6,707 bases of DNA from Acidobacteriaceae bacterium (GCA_030040115.1 JASHUH010000314.1:1-6707), one strand, 5' to 3'. Counted from the first letter of the stretch, positions 1 through 6,131 are shown. Translations and numbers: made by a program. The notes: generated by a model not told the origin, from the sequence alone.

Positions 1-2
1 CG

Positions 3-128
3 GAACCGCAACGACAAAAGGCATTGCTGTTGCTCGGATCACTGTTGACCGAAGCCCTCGCAATGGGAAACCAATGCGAGGATCCCGAACAACTACGGGA
101 GGGCGGTCATGACGAAGATTACCGCTGA
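3..128 (+). CDS. Small companion protein of recombinase A, C-terminal part (5' partial)
   Basis: This frame is open from the window edge to a TGA at 126-128 and overlaps the recombinase start by 20 nt. The peptide has a leucine-rich helix (QKALLLLGSLLTEALAMG) followed by an acidic tail ending HDEDYR. It aligns without gaps over the helix with the 66-aa companion at 3271-3471 (VIEVLADLLLEAMG, tail ending CKDHA). It also lies in the same relative frame, one base off from the recombinase, with a nearly identical overlap. That conservation across two diverged elements is the reason to call it real. Its function is unknown. The overlap suggests translational coupling to the recombinase, and a role as a partner or assembly factor is only inference. 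Its start lies outside the window. Confidence 0.6.
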   Translation, partial: EPQRQKALLLLGSLLTEALAMGNQCEDPEQLREGGHDEDYR

Positions 129-2178
129 TCATCTGATCCGAAGTGCCATCGTGTATGTTCGCCAATCCACCTTTTACCAAGTCATGAACAACCTGGAAAG
201 TGGGCGACGTCAGTACGGCCTGGCCGAAAGGGCACGCCAGCTGGGCTGGAGCGACGTTCAAGTGATCGACGAGGATCTGGGCCGTTCCGGTAGCGGCACA
301 ACCCGAGTTGGATTCGAGAAGCTCCTGACCGCCATATGTGAGCGAAGCGTTGGAGCGGTACTTTCTCTGGAAGCATCTCGTCTTGCCAGGAATGGGCGCG
401 ACTGGCACACGCTATTGGAGTTCTGTGGACTCGTCGGGACGCTGATCATCGATGAGGATGGCATCTACGATCCGCGTCTTCCAAATGATCGCCTGCTTCT
501 CGGAATGAAGGGGACCATGAGCGAAATGGAGGTTTCTGTCTTTCGACAGCGATCGATCGAAGCCATAAGGCAGAAGGCCCGTCGCGGCGAGTATTTTTCG
601 ACAGTCGGCGTGGGATATGTGAAATGCGATGGAGATCGCATCGAAAAAGATCCGGATCGGCGCGTGTGCGAAGCGATCTCGCTGATATTCCACAAATTCG
701 CGGAGCTTCAGACGGTACGCCAAGTGCTGGTGTGGATCCGTCACGAACAAATCCTCTTGCCAGTTCTGCAGCAGGGACCGGGTAAACAACCGATCTTGTG
801 GAAGGCGCCCGTTTATCATACGTTGCACCATATCCTGACGAATCCCGTATACGCGGGGGCCTATGCGTTCGGGCGCCGTGGAACAACGATCGCACTTGCA
901 GATGGACGAAAACGGATGATCCGGACTATCCGCCGGAGGGCAGACTCATGGGAGGTACTGATCAAGGATCATCATGACGGGTATATTAGCTGGGAAGAGT
1001 TTGCTCGGAATCAGGAGATCATCTCTGACAATGCAAACGGGAAGAGTTATCTCGGCCGTGGCTCGGTTCGCCGTGGAGAGGCCCTGCTGCCCGGTCTATT
1101 TCGATGTGGCCGATGCGGCAGGAAACTGACCGTGCATTACGGCAGCAGGGGAACACATACCCAACGTTACACCTGTCGCGGTGCATTCAGTGCACGAGCA
1201 GAGATGAGCTGCATCAGTTTCGGTGGTATGCGAGTTGACCGCGTTGTTGCGCAAGAGGTTTTGGAACGAGTACAACCTCTCGGCGTTGAGGCTGCGTTAA
1301 CGGCCATGAAGAATCTTGAGCTAGTGCACTCGGAAAAGCGCTTGCAGCTTGAAAACGCGCTCGAGCAAGCCCGATTCGAAGCGGCGCGTGCCTACCGCCA
1401 GTACGATGCATCGGACCCCGAAAACCGGCTCGTCACCGCTGAGCTCGAACGTCGCTGGAATGAGCGACTGATAGCTGTGCGCGCTCTCGAAGAAGAGATA
1501 GCTCGGGTTACTACAGATCAAAGACCGGTTCTCACGTCTTCTGATCGTGACCGCTTGCTTTTGCTGGGCGAAGATCTTGCTCGCGCATGGAACAACCCCG
1601 ACGTCACGCATGAGACCCGCAAGAAGATCGTTCGCTTGTTGATTAAGGAGATCGTGGTCGACATCTCTGAGACCATGATCGATCTGATCATCCACTGGCA
1701 AGGCGGCGATCATACTCGCCTGAACATTAAGAAAAACCGGCCCGGTCAAGCACGCTGGTCAAATGATGACGATGTAGTAAGCCTCATCGAAGCTCTCGCT
1801 CGCCAAATGCCCGACAAATCGATCGCTGCGGTGCTCAACCGTTCGCGAAAACAAACTGGCCGAGGCAACACTTGGACGCGAATGCGAGTATGCAATCTGC
1901 GCAATCAAAAAGGAATCCCACCTTATCAGGACGGGGAACGCAAGGCTCGCGGAGAAGTCACACTCAATGAGGCGGCGGACATCCTTGCCGTTAGCCCATC
2001 TACGGTACTTCGCATGATCGTGACAGGACTGCTGCCCGCGCAGCAACTCTGCAAAGGCGCTCCGTGGATTATCCGAGAATCGGCGCTGCACACTGAACCA
2101 GTGCAACGCGAGGCGAACTGTCGACGCGCGCGAATTCCGTCGTCTCACGATCCGCGTCAGCAGACCCTCAATTTATAA
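109..2178 (+). CDS. Large serine recombinase (element A)
   Basis: A 689-aa site-specific recombinase of the serine family, which makes double-strand breaks through a phosphoserine link and exchanges two att sites. The resolvase-type catalytic domain covers about residues 10-155. It has YVRQS with Ser20 as the likely nucleophile and Arg18 beside it, DLGRSGSG (56-63), EASRLARNGRDW (88-99) and the NDRLLLGMKGTMSE helix (126-139). The recombinase domain follows (about 165-300), then a zinc ribbon with Cys333, Cys336, Cys356 and Cys368, and a charged coiled coil (about 402-468). An excisionase/MerR-like helix-turn-helix lies near the C terminus (618-660). All key residues are present, so it looks active. 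The ATG is preceded by GGGAGG at 6-nt spacing and overlaps the companion ORF. It is clearly homologous along its whole length to the recombinase at 3449-5539, but diverged. Confidence 0.95.
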   Translation: MTKITADHLIRSAIVYVRQSTFYQVMNNLESGRRQYGLAERARQLGWSDVQVIDEDLGRSGSGTTRVGFEKLLTAICERSVGAVLSLEASRLARNGRDWHTLLEFCGLVGTLIIDEDGIYDPRLPNDRLLLGMKGTMSEMEVSVFRQRSIEAIRQKARRGEYFSTVGVGYVKCDGDRIEKDPDRRVCEAISLIFHKFAELQTVRQVLVWIRHEQILLPVLQQGPGKQPILWKAPVYHTLHHILTNPVYAGAYAFGRRGTTIALADGRKRMIRTIRRRADSWEVLIKDHHDGYISWEEFARNQEIISDNANGKSYLGRGSVRRGEALLPGLFRCGRCGRKLTVHYGSRGTHTQRYTCRGAFSARAEMSCISFGGMRVDRVVAQEVLERVQPLGVEAALTAMKNLELVHSEKRLQLENALEQARFEAARAYRQYDASDPENRLVTAELERRWNERLIAVRALEEEIARVTTDQRPVLTSSDRDRLLLLGEDLARAWNNPDVTHETRKKIVRLLIKEIVVDISETMIDLIIHWQGGDHTRLNIKKNRPGQARWSNDDDVVSLIEALARQMPDKSIAAVLNRSRKQTGRGNTWTRMRVCNLRNQKGIPPYQDGERKARGEVTLNEAADILAVSPSTVLRMIVTGLLPAQQLCKGAPWIIRESALHTEPVQREANCRRARIPSSHDPRQQTLNL

Positions 2179-2206
2179 GGAGATTGCGAGATGGGCAGTA
2201 AGAACC
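2179..2206 (+). other. Element A right end: RBS, ATG and first codons of a split gene (attR arm)
   Basis: Directly after the recombinase stop codon lies a good ribosome binding site (AAGGAG) and an ATG at 2191. Fourteen nucleotides from the A of the ATG comes CC (2205-2206), where IS66 sequence begins. Element B has the same spacing: ATG at 5553 and CC at 5567. By analogy this is the first few codons (MGSKN) of a gene whose body lies at the missing left end of element A. In the present state the ATG reads into antisense tnpC and stays open to 2463, giving a chimeric 90-codon frame with no expected function. Confidence 0.6.
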
Positions 2207-2844
2207 ACCCGCGTCAGCGCCGGCGAAGAGGTAATTTTCCCTTCCTAAAGCAACACGCCGCAGCGCGCGCTCGGCCGAGTTGTTGTCTATCTCCAGCAGG
2301 CCGTCGTCGACGTAGCGCAGCAGCGCCCGCCAGCGCGAGAGTGCATAGCGGATGGCGGCTGCGGTTTCGCTCTTGGGCGAAAGCTGGCGCAGCGATTTTT
2401 CCATCCACGTTCGTAAACCTTCGAGCAAGGGCCGTGCGCGGGACTGGCGGACCTGGCGTCTGAGATCTACGGGCTTGCCGCGGATCTGGTCTTCGATGCC
2501 GTAGAGAGCGCCGATGCGATCGAGAGCTGCGGTGGTGATGGGCGATGGGTGCGCCGTGTGAATCTCGTAGAACTTGCGCCGGCAGTGCGCCCAGCATGCT
2601 ACTTCGTAGATGGCGCCGCCCTCGTAAAGATGGTGGAAGCCCGCGTAAGCGTCGGCCTGCAGCGCGCCCTTGAAGTTCTTCAGATGCGCACGCGGATGTT
2701 CTCCCTTGCGGTCCTCTGAATAAGCGAACCACACCGCCGCGGCGGTCTTTTCACCGGCTGGACGCTCATCGCGGACGTACGTCCACAACCTTGCGGTTTT
2801 GGTTTTACCGGCGCCGGGCGCGAGCACCGGCATAGGCGTATCAG
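2207..2844 (-). pseudogene. tnpC: IS66 TnpC transposase, central/C-terminal fragment
   Basis: On the minus strand the frame reads canonical IS66 transposase: TPMPVLAPG, RLWTYVRDERPAG, WFAYSEDRKGEHP, ALQADAYAGFHHLYEGG, ACWAHCRRKFYE, IRGKPVDLR, YVDDGLLEIDNNSAERALR and ENYLFAGADAGG. It keeps the second catalytic Asp (in QADAY) and the catalytic Glu (in NSAERALR) of the DDE triad. The fragment starts at the motif around the first catalytic Asp (usually AD[DE]TP, here GADTP), so the N-terminal half with the helix-turn-helix and zinc-binding region is gone. At the other end it stops at AGG, where element A begins. The C-terminal tail expected after that point is absent. The frame runs on into element A to a stop at 2168-2170. 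It is not functional. Confidence 0.9.
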
Positions 2845-2848
2845 CGCC
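2841..2848. other. Internal deletion junction between tnpB and tnpC
   Basis: On the minus strand the bases GGCGCTGA belong both to the end of tnpB (VAL) and to the tnpC codons before TPMPV. Everything normally between the two points is missing: the TnpB tail and roughly the N-terminal half of TnpC. The few shared bases suggest end joining or slippage at a microhomology. The exact breakpoint cannot be fixed without an intact relative. Confidence 0.65.
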
Positions 2849-2955
2849 ACCGTTCCCGAGTCTGCTTTCGGCCACACGAACCGTCCGCGCTCCAGGCGCT
2901 TCGATAACAGGCAAAGCCCATCGCCATCGAACCACAACAACTTGACCTGGTCGCC
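2842..2955 (-). pseudogene. tnpB: IS66 TnpB, C-terminal half (separated by element B)
   Basis: The minus-strand frame reads GDQVKLLWFDGDGLCLL, SKRLERGRFVWP and KADSGTVAL, the conserved core of the IS66 TnpB accessory protein ('Orf2'), which is needed for transposition but whose biochemical role is unknown. The missing N-terminal half lies at 5567-5718 on the other side of element B. The two halves join exactly at RGRRG|DQVKLL with the frame kept. After VAL the frame passes through the deletion junction (2841-2845) into out-of-frame tnpC sequence, so the usual TnpB tail is lost. Confidence 0.88.
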
Positions 2956-2976
2956 AGATACAACGACGTGCTGCAT
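2936..2976. other. Left attachment site (attL) of element B
   Basis: The left half, up to about 2953, is tnpB coding sequence read backwards (CTTGACCTGG encodes QVK on the minus strand). The right half, 2956-2976, is element sequence ending CTGCAT. The latter is the right arm of the rebuilt attP and pairs with the arm at 5546-5566. By eye, 11 of 21 positions match, mostly in the outer ten (ATGCA then CA and G) and an inner ATC. The central dinucleotide is probably CC at 2954-2955. Confidence 0.7.
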
Positions 2977-3452
2977 ACCGATCGACCAAAGTCGTAATCG
3001 CATACCCGTGGCACCCGTTGCACGGGAAAGAGCTGCGACTAATCCGCAAGACTGGACGGCACCTCAAGCCGGTGTTTTGCGTTGAAGTTCGAAACGGGCT
3101 GTGTCGGGATCTACCGGCCTGGATGTTCGACGCCTCACTCTGTGCCGGCATGGTGGTCGGGCCACCTCAGGTGAGCTTGGCGAGTCTGGAGGAACTCCGT
3201 GCGGTTTTAGATAGTCGTACCTGCGGTTCAACAGGATCATGGAAGTGTCTGCAGAAGGAGGGCACTTTCCATGAGCCAACTGATCAAAAGGGGCCGGACG
3301 CAACTGCAACTCCCGCTGGAGCCTGCCAGCATACAACCGCACCCGCTCGAGCACGTCCGCAGCGAAGTGATCGAAGTACTGGCGGATCTTCTTCTCGAAG
3401 CCATGGGGCTGGAGGAAAACGGAAGCGTCGAGGTAGAGGAGGTCAGCGATGA
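2956..3452 (+). CDS. Start-less body of a split small-protein gene (DUF5372-like, tentative)
   Basis: The frame is open from the left edge of element B to a TGA at 3450-3452 that overlaps the recombinase ATG as ATGA. It encodes QIQRRAAYRSTKVVIA, then YPWHPLHGKELRLIRKTG, then LCRDLPAWMFDASLCAGM and SLASLEELRAVLD. The HPLHGKEL and LPAWM pattern reminds me of small DUF5372-type proteins found beside such recombinases. That is from memory and unchecked. No ATG, GTG or good RBS precedes the conserved part; a TTG at 3018 would cut into it. Its natural start is at 5553: in the circular form MKDDP joins in frame to QIQRR, giving about 170 aa. Residues encoded after about 3225 are low in complexity and overlap the companion ORF, so the true C terminus is uncertain. 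Confidence 0.6.
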
Positions 3453-3471
3453 ATGCAAAGATCACGCCTGA
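3271..3471 (+). CDS. Small companion protein of recombinase B (66 aa)
   Basis: The ATG follows AAGGAGG at a good spacing, and the TGA at 3469-3471 lies 23 nt inside the recombinase gene. The N terminus is basic and Pro/Gln-rich (MSQLIKRGRTQLQLPLEP). It is followed by an amphipathic Leu-rich helix (EVIEVLADLLLEAMG) and an acidic tail (VEVEEVSDECKDHA). No signal peptide or membrane segment is visible. The helix and tail match the frame at 3-128 upstream of recombinase A, with the same frame offset and nearly the same overlap. The companion and recombinase are therefore probably translated together. The function is unknown. A role in loading the recombinase or controlling its direction is possible but has no direct support here. 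Confidence 0.7.
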   Translation: MSQLIKRGRTQLQLPLEPASIQPHPLEHVRSEVIEVLADLLLEAMGLEENGSVEVEEVSDECKDHA

Positions 3472-5539
3472 ACATCTTGGGCGTGGAGCTGTCGTATATA
3501 TCCGCCAATCGACTCTGGGGCAGGTAATCGAGAATACGGAAAGCCAGCGACGGCAATATGCTCTGGCCGAATCGGCATCTGGCATGGGCTTTTCATCGGT
3601 TGCAGTGATCGACGATGATCTGGGCAGATCCGGCTCAGGCATCGTTGTGCGGCCCGGGTTCCAGAAGCTCGTGGCAAGTGTCTGCAGTGGCGCTGTGGGT
3701 GCCGTCTTCTGCATAGAGGCTTCACGTCTAGCGAGGAATGGGCGGGACTGGCATCATCTGGTGGATCTCTGCGCGGTGGTGGGCGTGCTGGTAATCGATC
3801 ACGATGGCGTATACGATCCGCGGATGGTCAATGATCGCCTGCTTCTTGGCCTCAAGGGCACGATGTCTGAATACGAGCTGAATCTCCTTCGTCAGCGCGG
3901 GCTAGCTGCGCGGGACTCCAAAGCCAAACGCGGAGAATTGCGCTTCTCTCTCCCTCCCGGCTACTGCTGGAATGATGTCGATCAGATCGAAATCGATCCG
4001 GATGAGCGCGTAAGCGAGACTATCAAGCTGATGTTCCGCAAGTTCCGGGAGCTGGGGAGTGCGCGTCAGTTGTTCCTCTGGGCGAGAGACGCAGACATCG
4101 AAATCCCGGTAGTTCGGCAGAATGCCAAGTATCAAAAACTTGTATGGCAGGCGCCGGCCTATCACAATCTTGTTGAGATGATGCAGAATCCAATCTATGC
4201 TGGCGCATACGCGTTCGGGAGGCGGACTCACCGGGTTCAAGTGGTCGACGGACGGCCGAGAAAGACGATCGGGCACCGGAAACCCATGCAAGCATGGAAT
4301 GTGCTGATCCAGAATAATCATGAGGGCTACATCAGTTGGGGAGAGTTCGAGGAGAACCGCCAGATGCTGACTGAGAATGCATACATGTTGCAGCGAGCTT
4401 CCCGGAAGGCCGCGCGCGGCGGAAGAGCTCTACTAACTGGCCTTGTGCGTTGCGGTCGTTGTGGAAGGATCATGCATGTGTTCTATGGAATGGCGTCTGG
4501 TCACGCGCATCGATATCAATGCCGCGGCGACGATGCACACGTTGGCGCGGGTCAGTGTATAGGAATCGGAGGGGTAAGGATCGACCAGACAATAGCTAAT
4601 CACATTATGGAGGCAGTCTCTCCGCTTGCGGTACAGGCAGCGCTCGAAGCCGCGCAACGGGTGATAAGGGCAGATGATGATGTGAGACAGGCGACGAAAC
4701 GCGATCTGGAGCACGCGCGTTACGAAGCATCTCTGGCATCGCGCCGGTACGAAGCCGTCGATCCCGCCAAACGGTTAGTTGCACGTGAGCTTGAAGCACG
4801 ATGGAACGTCGCTCTTGAACGTGTCGCTGAACTGGAGCGGCGACTTGTCCGGATGGACGAGCAGGCAGCTTCTCGCCCACAGGTCGATAAGGAAGGCTTG
4901 CTGACACTCGCACACGATCTGGCGTCGGCTTGGAATGCACCCGGCGCTACCATGCGATCCAAGCAGCGGCTAACCCGGGTTCTGATACAGGAAGTCGTCA
5001 TCGATCTGGACGATGGTAAAGACGAAGTGGCTATGACGATTCACTGGACGGGTGGGAGGCACACCGAGATCCGCCTGGCTCGTACCCGGACCGGTCGGTA
5101 TCCCGATAATCGACATCCAAGTCCGGTGGAAGTGGTCCGGATCCTCGGTCCACACTGGCCGGACCGGCAACTGGCTGTAACCATGAATCGCATGCGATGC
5201 AAGAGAAACGATGGTGAATCCTGGACCACGCTCCGTGTGCGTGCTCTGCGCGAACGACTCGGAGTTCCCGAGTTCGATCCCGCCGTAGTGGGCCCGAAAA
5301 CGATCAGCGTTGATGAGACTGCACGTCGTTTGAAAATATGCGTGGGATCTGTGATCCGCCTGATCCGAGCAGGCATACTGCCTGCCGAGCAGCTTATGCC
5401 TTGCGCCCCGTGGAAGGTCCCGCTGGAGGCGCTGGAATCAGAGCAGGTAAAGACAGGCGTGCAGGATGTAATCGCAAGAAGACCGCTCAAAGTGCTTCAG
5501 TATCACCAAAACAAAACTCTCAAGCTACCCGGCTTCTGA
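3449..5539 (+). CDS. Large serine recombinase (element B)
   Basis: A 696-aa serine recombinase, expected to integrate and excise element B. The catalytic domain (about 11-155) has YIRQS with Ser21 as nucleophile and Arg19, DLGRSGSG (57-64), EASRLARNGRDW (90-101) and the NDRLLLGLKGTMSE helix (128-141). A recombinase domain follows (about 165-305), then a zinc ribbon with Cys335, Cys338, Cys358 and Cys370, a coiled coil (about 405-470), and an excisionase/MerR-like HTH near the C terminus (ISVDETARRL through PWKVP, 619-658). Nothing essential is missing. The ATG has GAGGAGG 6 nt upstream and overlaps both upstream frames. By eye roughly half the residues match recombinase A, most strongly in the catalytic domain. 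Fourteen nt after its stop lies the ATG of the split gene. Confidence 0.96.
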   Translation: MNAKITPEHLGRGAVVYIRQSTLGQVIENTESQRRQYALAESASGMGFSSVAVIDDDLGRSGSGIVVRPGFQKLVASVCSGAVGAVFCIEASRLARNGRDWHHLVDLCAVVGVLVIDHDGVYDPRMVNDRLLLGLKGTMSEYELNLLRQRGLAARDSKAKRGELRFSLPPGYCWNDVDQIEIDPDERVSETIKLMFRKFRELGSARQLFLWARDADIEIPVVRQNAKYQKLVWQAPAYHNLVEMMQNPIYAGAYAFGRRTHRVQVVDGRPRKTIGHRKPMQAWNVLIQNNHEGYISWGEFEENRQMLTENAYMLQRASRKAARGGRALLTGLVRCGRCGRIMHVFYGMASGHAHRYQCRGDDAHVGAGQCIGIGGVRIDQTIANHIMEAVSPLAVQAALEAAQRVIRADDDVRQATKRDLEHARYEASLASRRYEAVDPAKRLVARELEARWNVALERVAELERRLVRMDEQAASRPQVDKEGLLTLAHDLASAWNAPGATMRSKQRLTRVLIQEVVIDLDDGKDEVAMTIHWTGGRHTEIRLARTRTGRYPDNRHPSPVEVVRILGPHWPDRQLAVTMNRMRCKRNDGESWTTLRVRALRERLGVPEFDPAVVGPKTISVDETARRLKICVGSVIRLIRAGILPAEQLMPCAPWKVPLEALESEQVKTGVQDVIARRPLKVLQYHQNKTLKLPGF

Positions 5540-5568
5540 AGGAGGATGCATCATGAAAGACGATCCCC
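5540..5568 (+). other. Element B right end: RBS, ATG and first codons of the split gene
   Basis: The recombinase stop codon is followed at once by AGGAGG, 6 nt, and an ATG at 5553. The codons ATG AAA GAC GAT CC reach the crossover CC at 5567-5568. When the element's ends are joined, these codons (MKDD, then P) run in frame into CAG at 2955 and the ORF at 2956-3452. This holds for either candidate crossover, since the two are 3 nt apart. In the integrated state the ATG reads into antisense tnpB and stops at 5616-5618 after 21 codons. Confidence 0.75.
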
Positions 5569-5590
5569 GCGACGGCCGCGAAAGACAAAG
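5546..5590. other. Right attachment site (attR) of element B
   Basis: Element sequence at 5546-5566 starts ATGCATCATG and is the left arm of the rebuilt attP. From 5567 onward the sequence is tnpB (RGRRG on the minus strand). The attP arm also contains the split gene's ATG, so the recombinase binding site overlaps coding sequence and could block its own operon's translation start or transcription. That last point is inference. Confidence 0.68.
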
Positions 5591-5718
5591 ACGTGGCCGG
5601 AATAGGGCTGCGCGTTGAGCACCGTCTGCACCTGGGCGCTTAACCCATAAAACCCTCGCCGCATATCGGTCACGCCGGCGGCGATCCAGATCTTCGTTCC
5701 CGTGCGCAAATCGATCAC
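5567..5718 (-). pseudogene. tnpB: IS66 TnpB, N-terminal half (interrupted by element B)
   Basis: It starts with GTG at 5718 in a GTGA overlap with the tnpA stop, the usual tight tnpA-tnpB coupling. The frame reads IDLRTGTKIWIAAGVTDMR, RGFYGLSAQVQTVL, NAQPYSGHVFVF and RGRRG, typical of TnpB. At 5567 it enters element B and ends within a few codons (DRLS, stop) at 5551-5553. The other half is at 2842-2955. The point of insertion is one of the best conserved blocks of the protein. Confidence 0.9.
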
Positions 5719-6131
5719 GGCCGCAGGCTTTCCAAAACCGCCCGCAGTAGTGCCGCATCCACACCGCTTTCCACGCGAATCTTCACGCGCCCGGACAACT
5801 CGATATGGATGGCGCCGCCCTGTACAGCAGCCATGGGCTTGATCAAACTCTTCTCCGTGACAGCCGCATCCACGGTAACGACGCTCGCATCCGCCGCTGT
5901 AAGAACCACGGGCAACAACGCAGCAGACCTCTGACCCTTCAGTTCAAGCTTGCCCTTGAGATAGGCTCGCCGCCAATCGAAAACCTGATGCGCGTTCACG
6001 CCTTCGGCCTGCGCCACCTTCGCTACGCTTGCCCCGGACTGAAGGGTCAACTCCACGATCCGCCGCTTCTCGGCAACCGTTCGGTATACCCGCTTGCCAC
6101 TGCCTGAGTTCACGCCCTCTTCATGGTCCAT
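5715..6131 (-). CDS. tnpA: IS66 TnpA accessory protein
   Basis: A 138-aa protein of the IS66 Orf1/TnpA type, a small HTH protein (IS3/Tnp1-like fold) needed for transposition and probably acting with TnpB and TnpC on the element ends. It reads KRVYRTVAEKRRIVELTLQ, SGASVAKVAQAEGVNAHQVF and DWRRAYLKG, which form the DNA-binding HTH. A variable linker follows, then GAIHIELSGRVKIRVE and DAALLRAVLESLRP. The start at 6131 (MDHEEG) is chosen because it fits the family N terminus. An upstream in-frame GTG at 6185 lies inside the terminal repeat and is unlikely. It is the only IS66 gene of this copy that appears intact, though it is useless alone unless it acts for related copies elsewhere. Confidence 0.9.
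   Translation of the reverse strand: MDHEEGVNSGSGKRVYRTVAEKRRIVELTLQSGASVAKVAQAEGVNAHQVFDWRRAYLKGKLELKGQRSAALLPVVLTAADASVVTVDAAVTEKSLIKPMAAVQGGAIHIELSGRVKIRVESGVDAALLRAVLESLRP

Larger units (their letters stand above)
1..2206 (+). mobile_element. Serine-recombinase element A, right part (left end outside window)
   Basis: This is the right-hand part of an integrated element: the tail of a small companion ORF, a large serine recombinase, and a right end carrying an RBS and ATG. The right boundary is seen because IS66 tnpC, read on the minus strand, is canonical up to its Ala-Gly-Gly codons at 2207-2213 and then turns into unrelated sequence. The boundary dinucleotide is probably CC at 2205-2206, by analogy with element B. 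No tnpC 3' end is found in 1-108, so the left end must lie upstream of the window. The organisation matches element B, but the recombinases are clearly diverged, so this is a related element and not a recent copy. Confidence 0.75.
2954..5568 (+). mobile_element. Serine-recombinase element B, complete (about 2.6 kb, inserted in IS66 tnpB)
   Basis: Both ends are defined by the interrupted tnpB gene. Removing the element rebuilds an in-frame TnpB with the conserved RGRRGDQVKLLW block, and only the crossover dinucleotide is duplicated. That is the mark of large serine recombinase integration, as opposed to a DDE transposase target duplication. Two dinucleotides fit the alignment: CC (2954-2955 and 5567-5568) or TC (2951-2952 and 5564-5565). 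CC is favoured because it centres the inverted arms of the rebuilt attP exactly (21 nt each side) and matches element A. The cargo is minimal: a split small-protein gene, a companion ORF and the recombinase. Confidence 0.85.

Noticed and set aside
2214..2732. Long minus-strand frame of 172 codons
   Set aside because: It runs in another frame over tnpC, whose own frame gives clear IS66 motifs. This one gives Arg/Ala-rich shadow sequence.
2951..2952. TC as the crossover dinucleotide of element B
   Set aside because: It fits the TnpB reconstruction as well as CC does, but leaves attP arms uneven by 6 nt and breaks the shared 14-nt spacing with element A. It is not excluded.
3177..3210. TTGGCG with a T-rich stretch (TTTTAGAT) as a promoter for the companion and recombinase genes
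   Set aside because: The spacing is too long for a sigma-70 promoter and the -10 match is poor. No convincing promoter was found by eye in either element.
109..5539. The two recombinases as a recent tandem duplication
   Set aside because: They are homologous along their length but differ at roughly half of the residues. They have different flanking ends and sit at different targets, so they are separate insertions.
5525..5764. Minus-strand frame of 79 codons across the tnpA-tnpB overlap
   Set aside because: The real tnpB frame starts with GTG at 5718 and reads canonical TnpB. This is the neighbouring frame.
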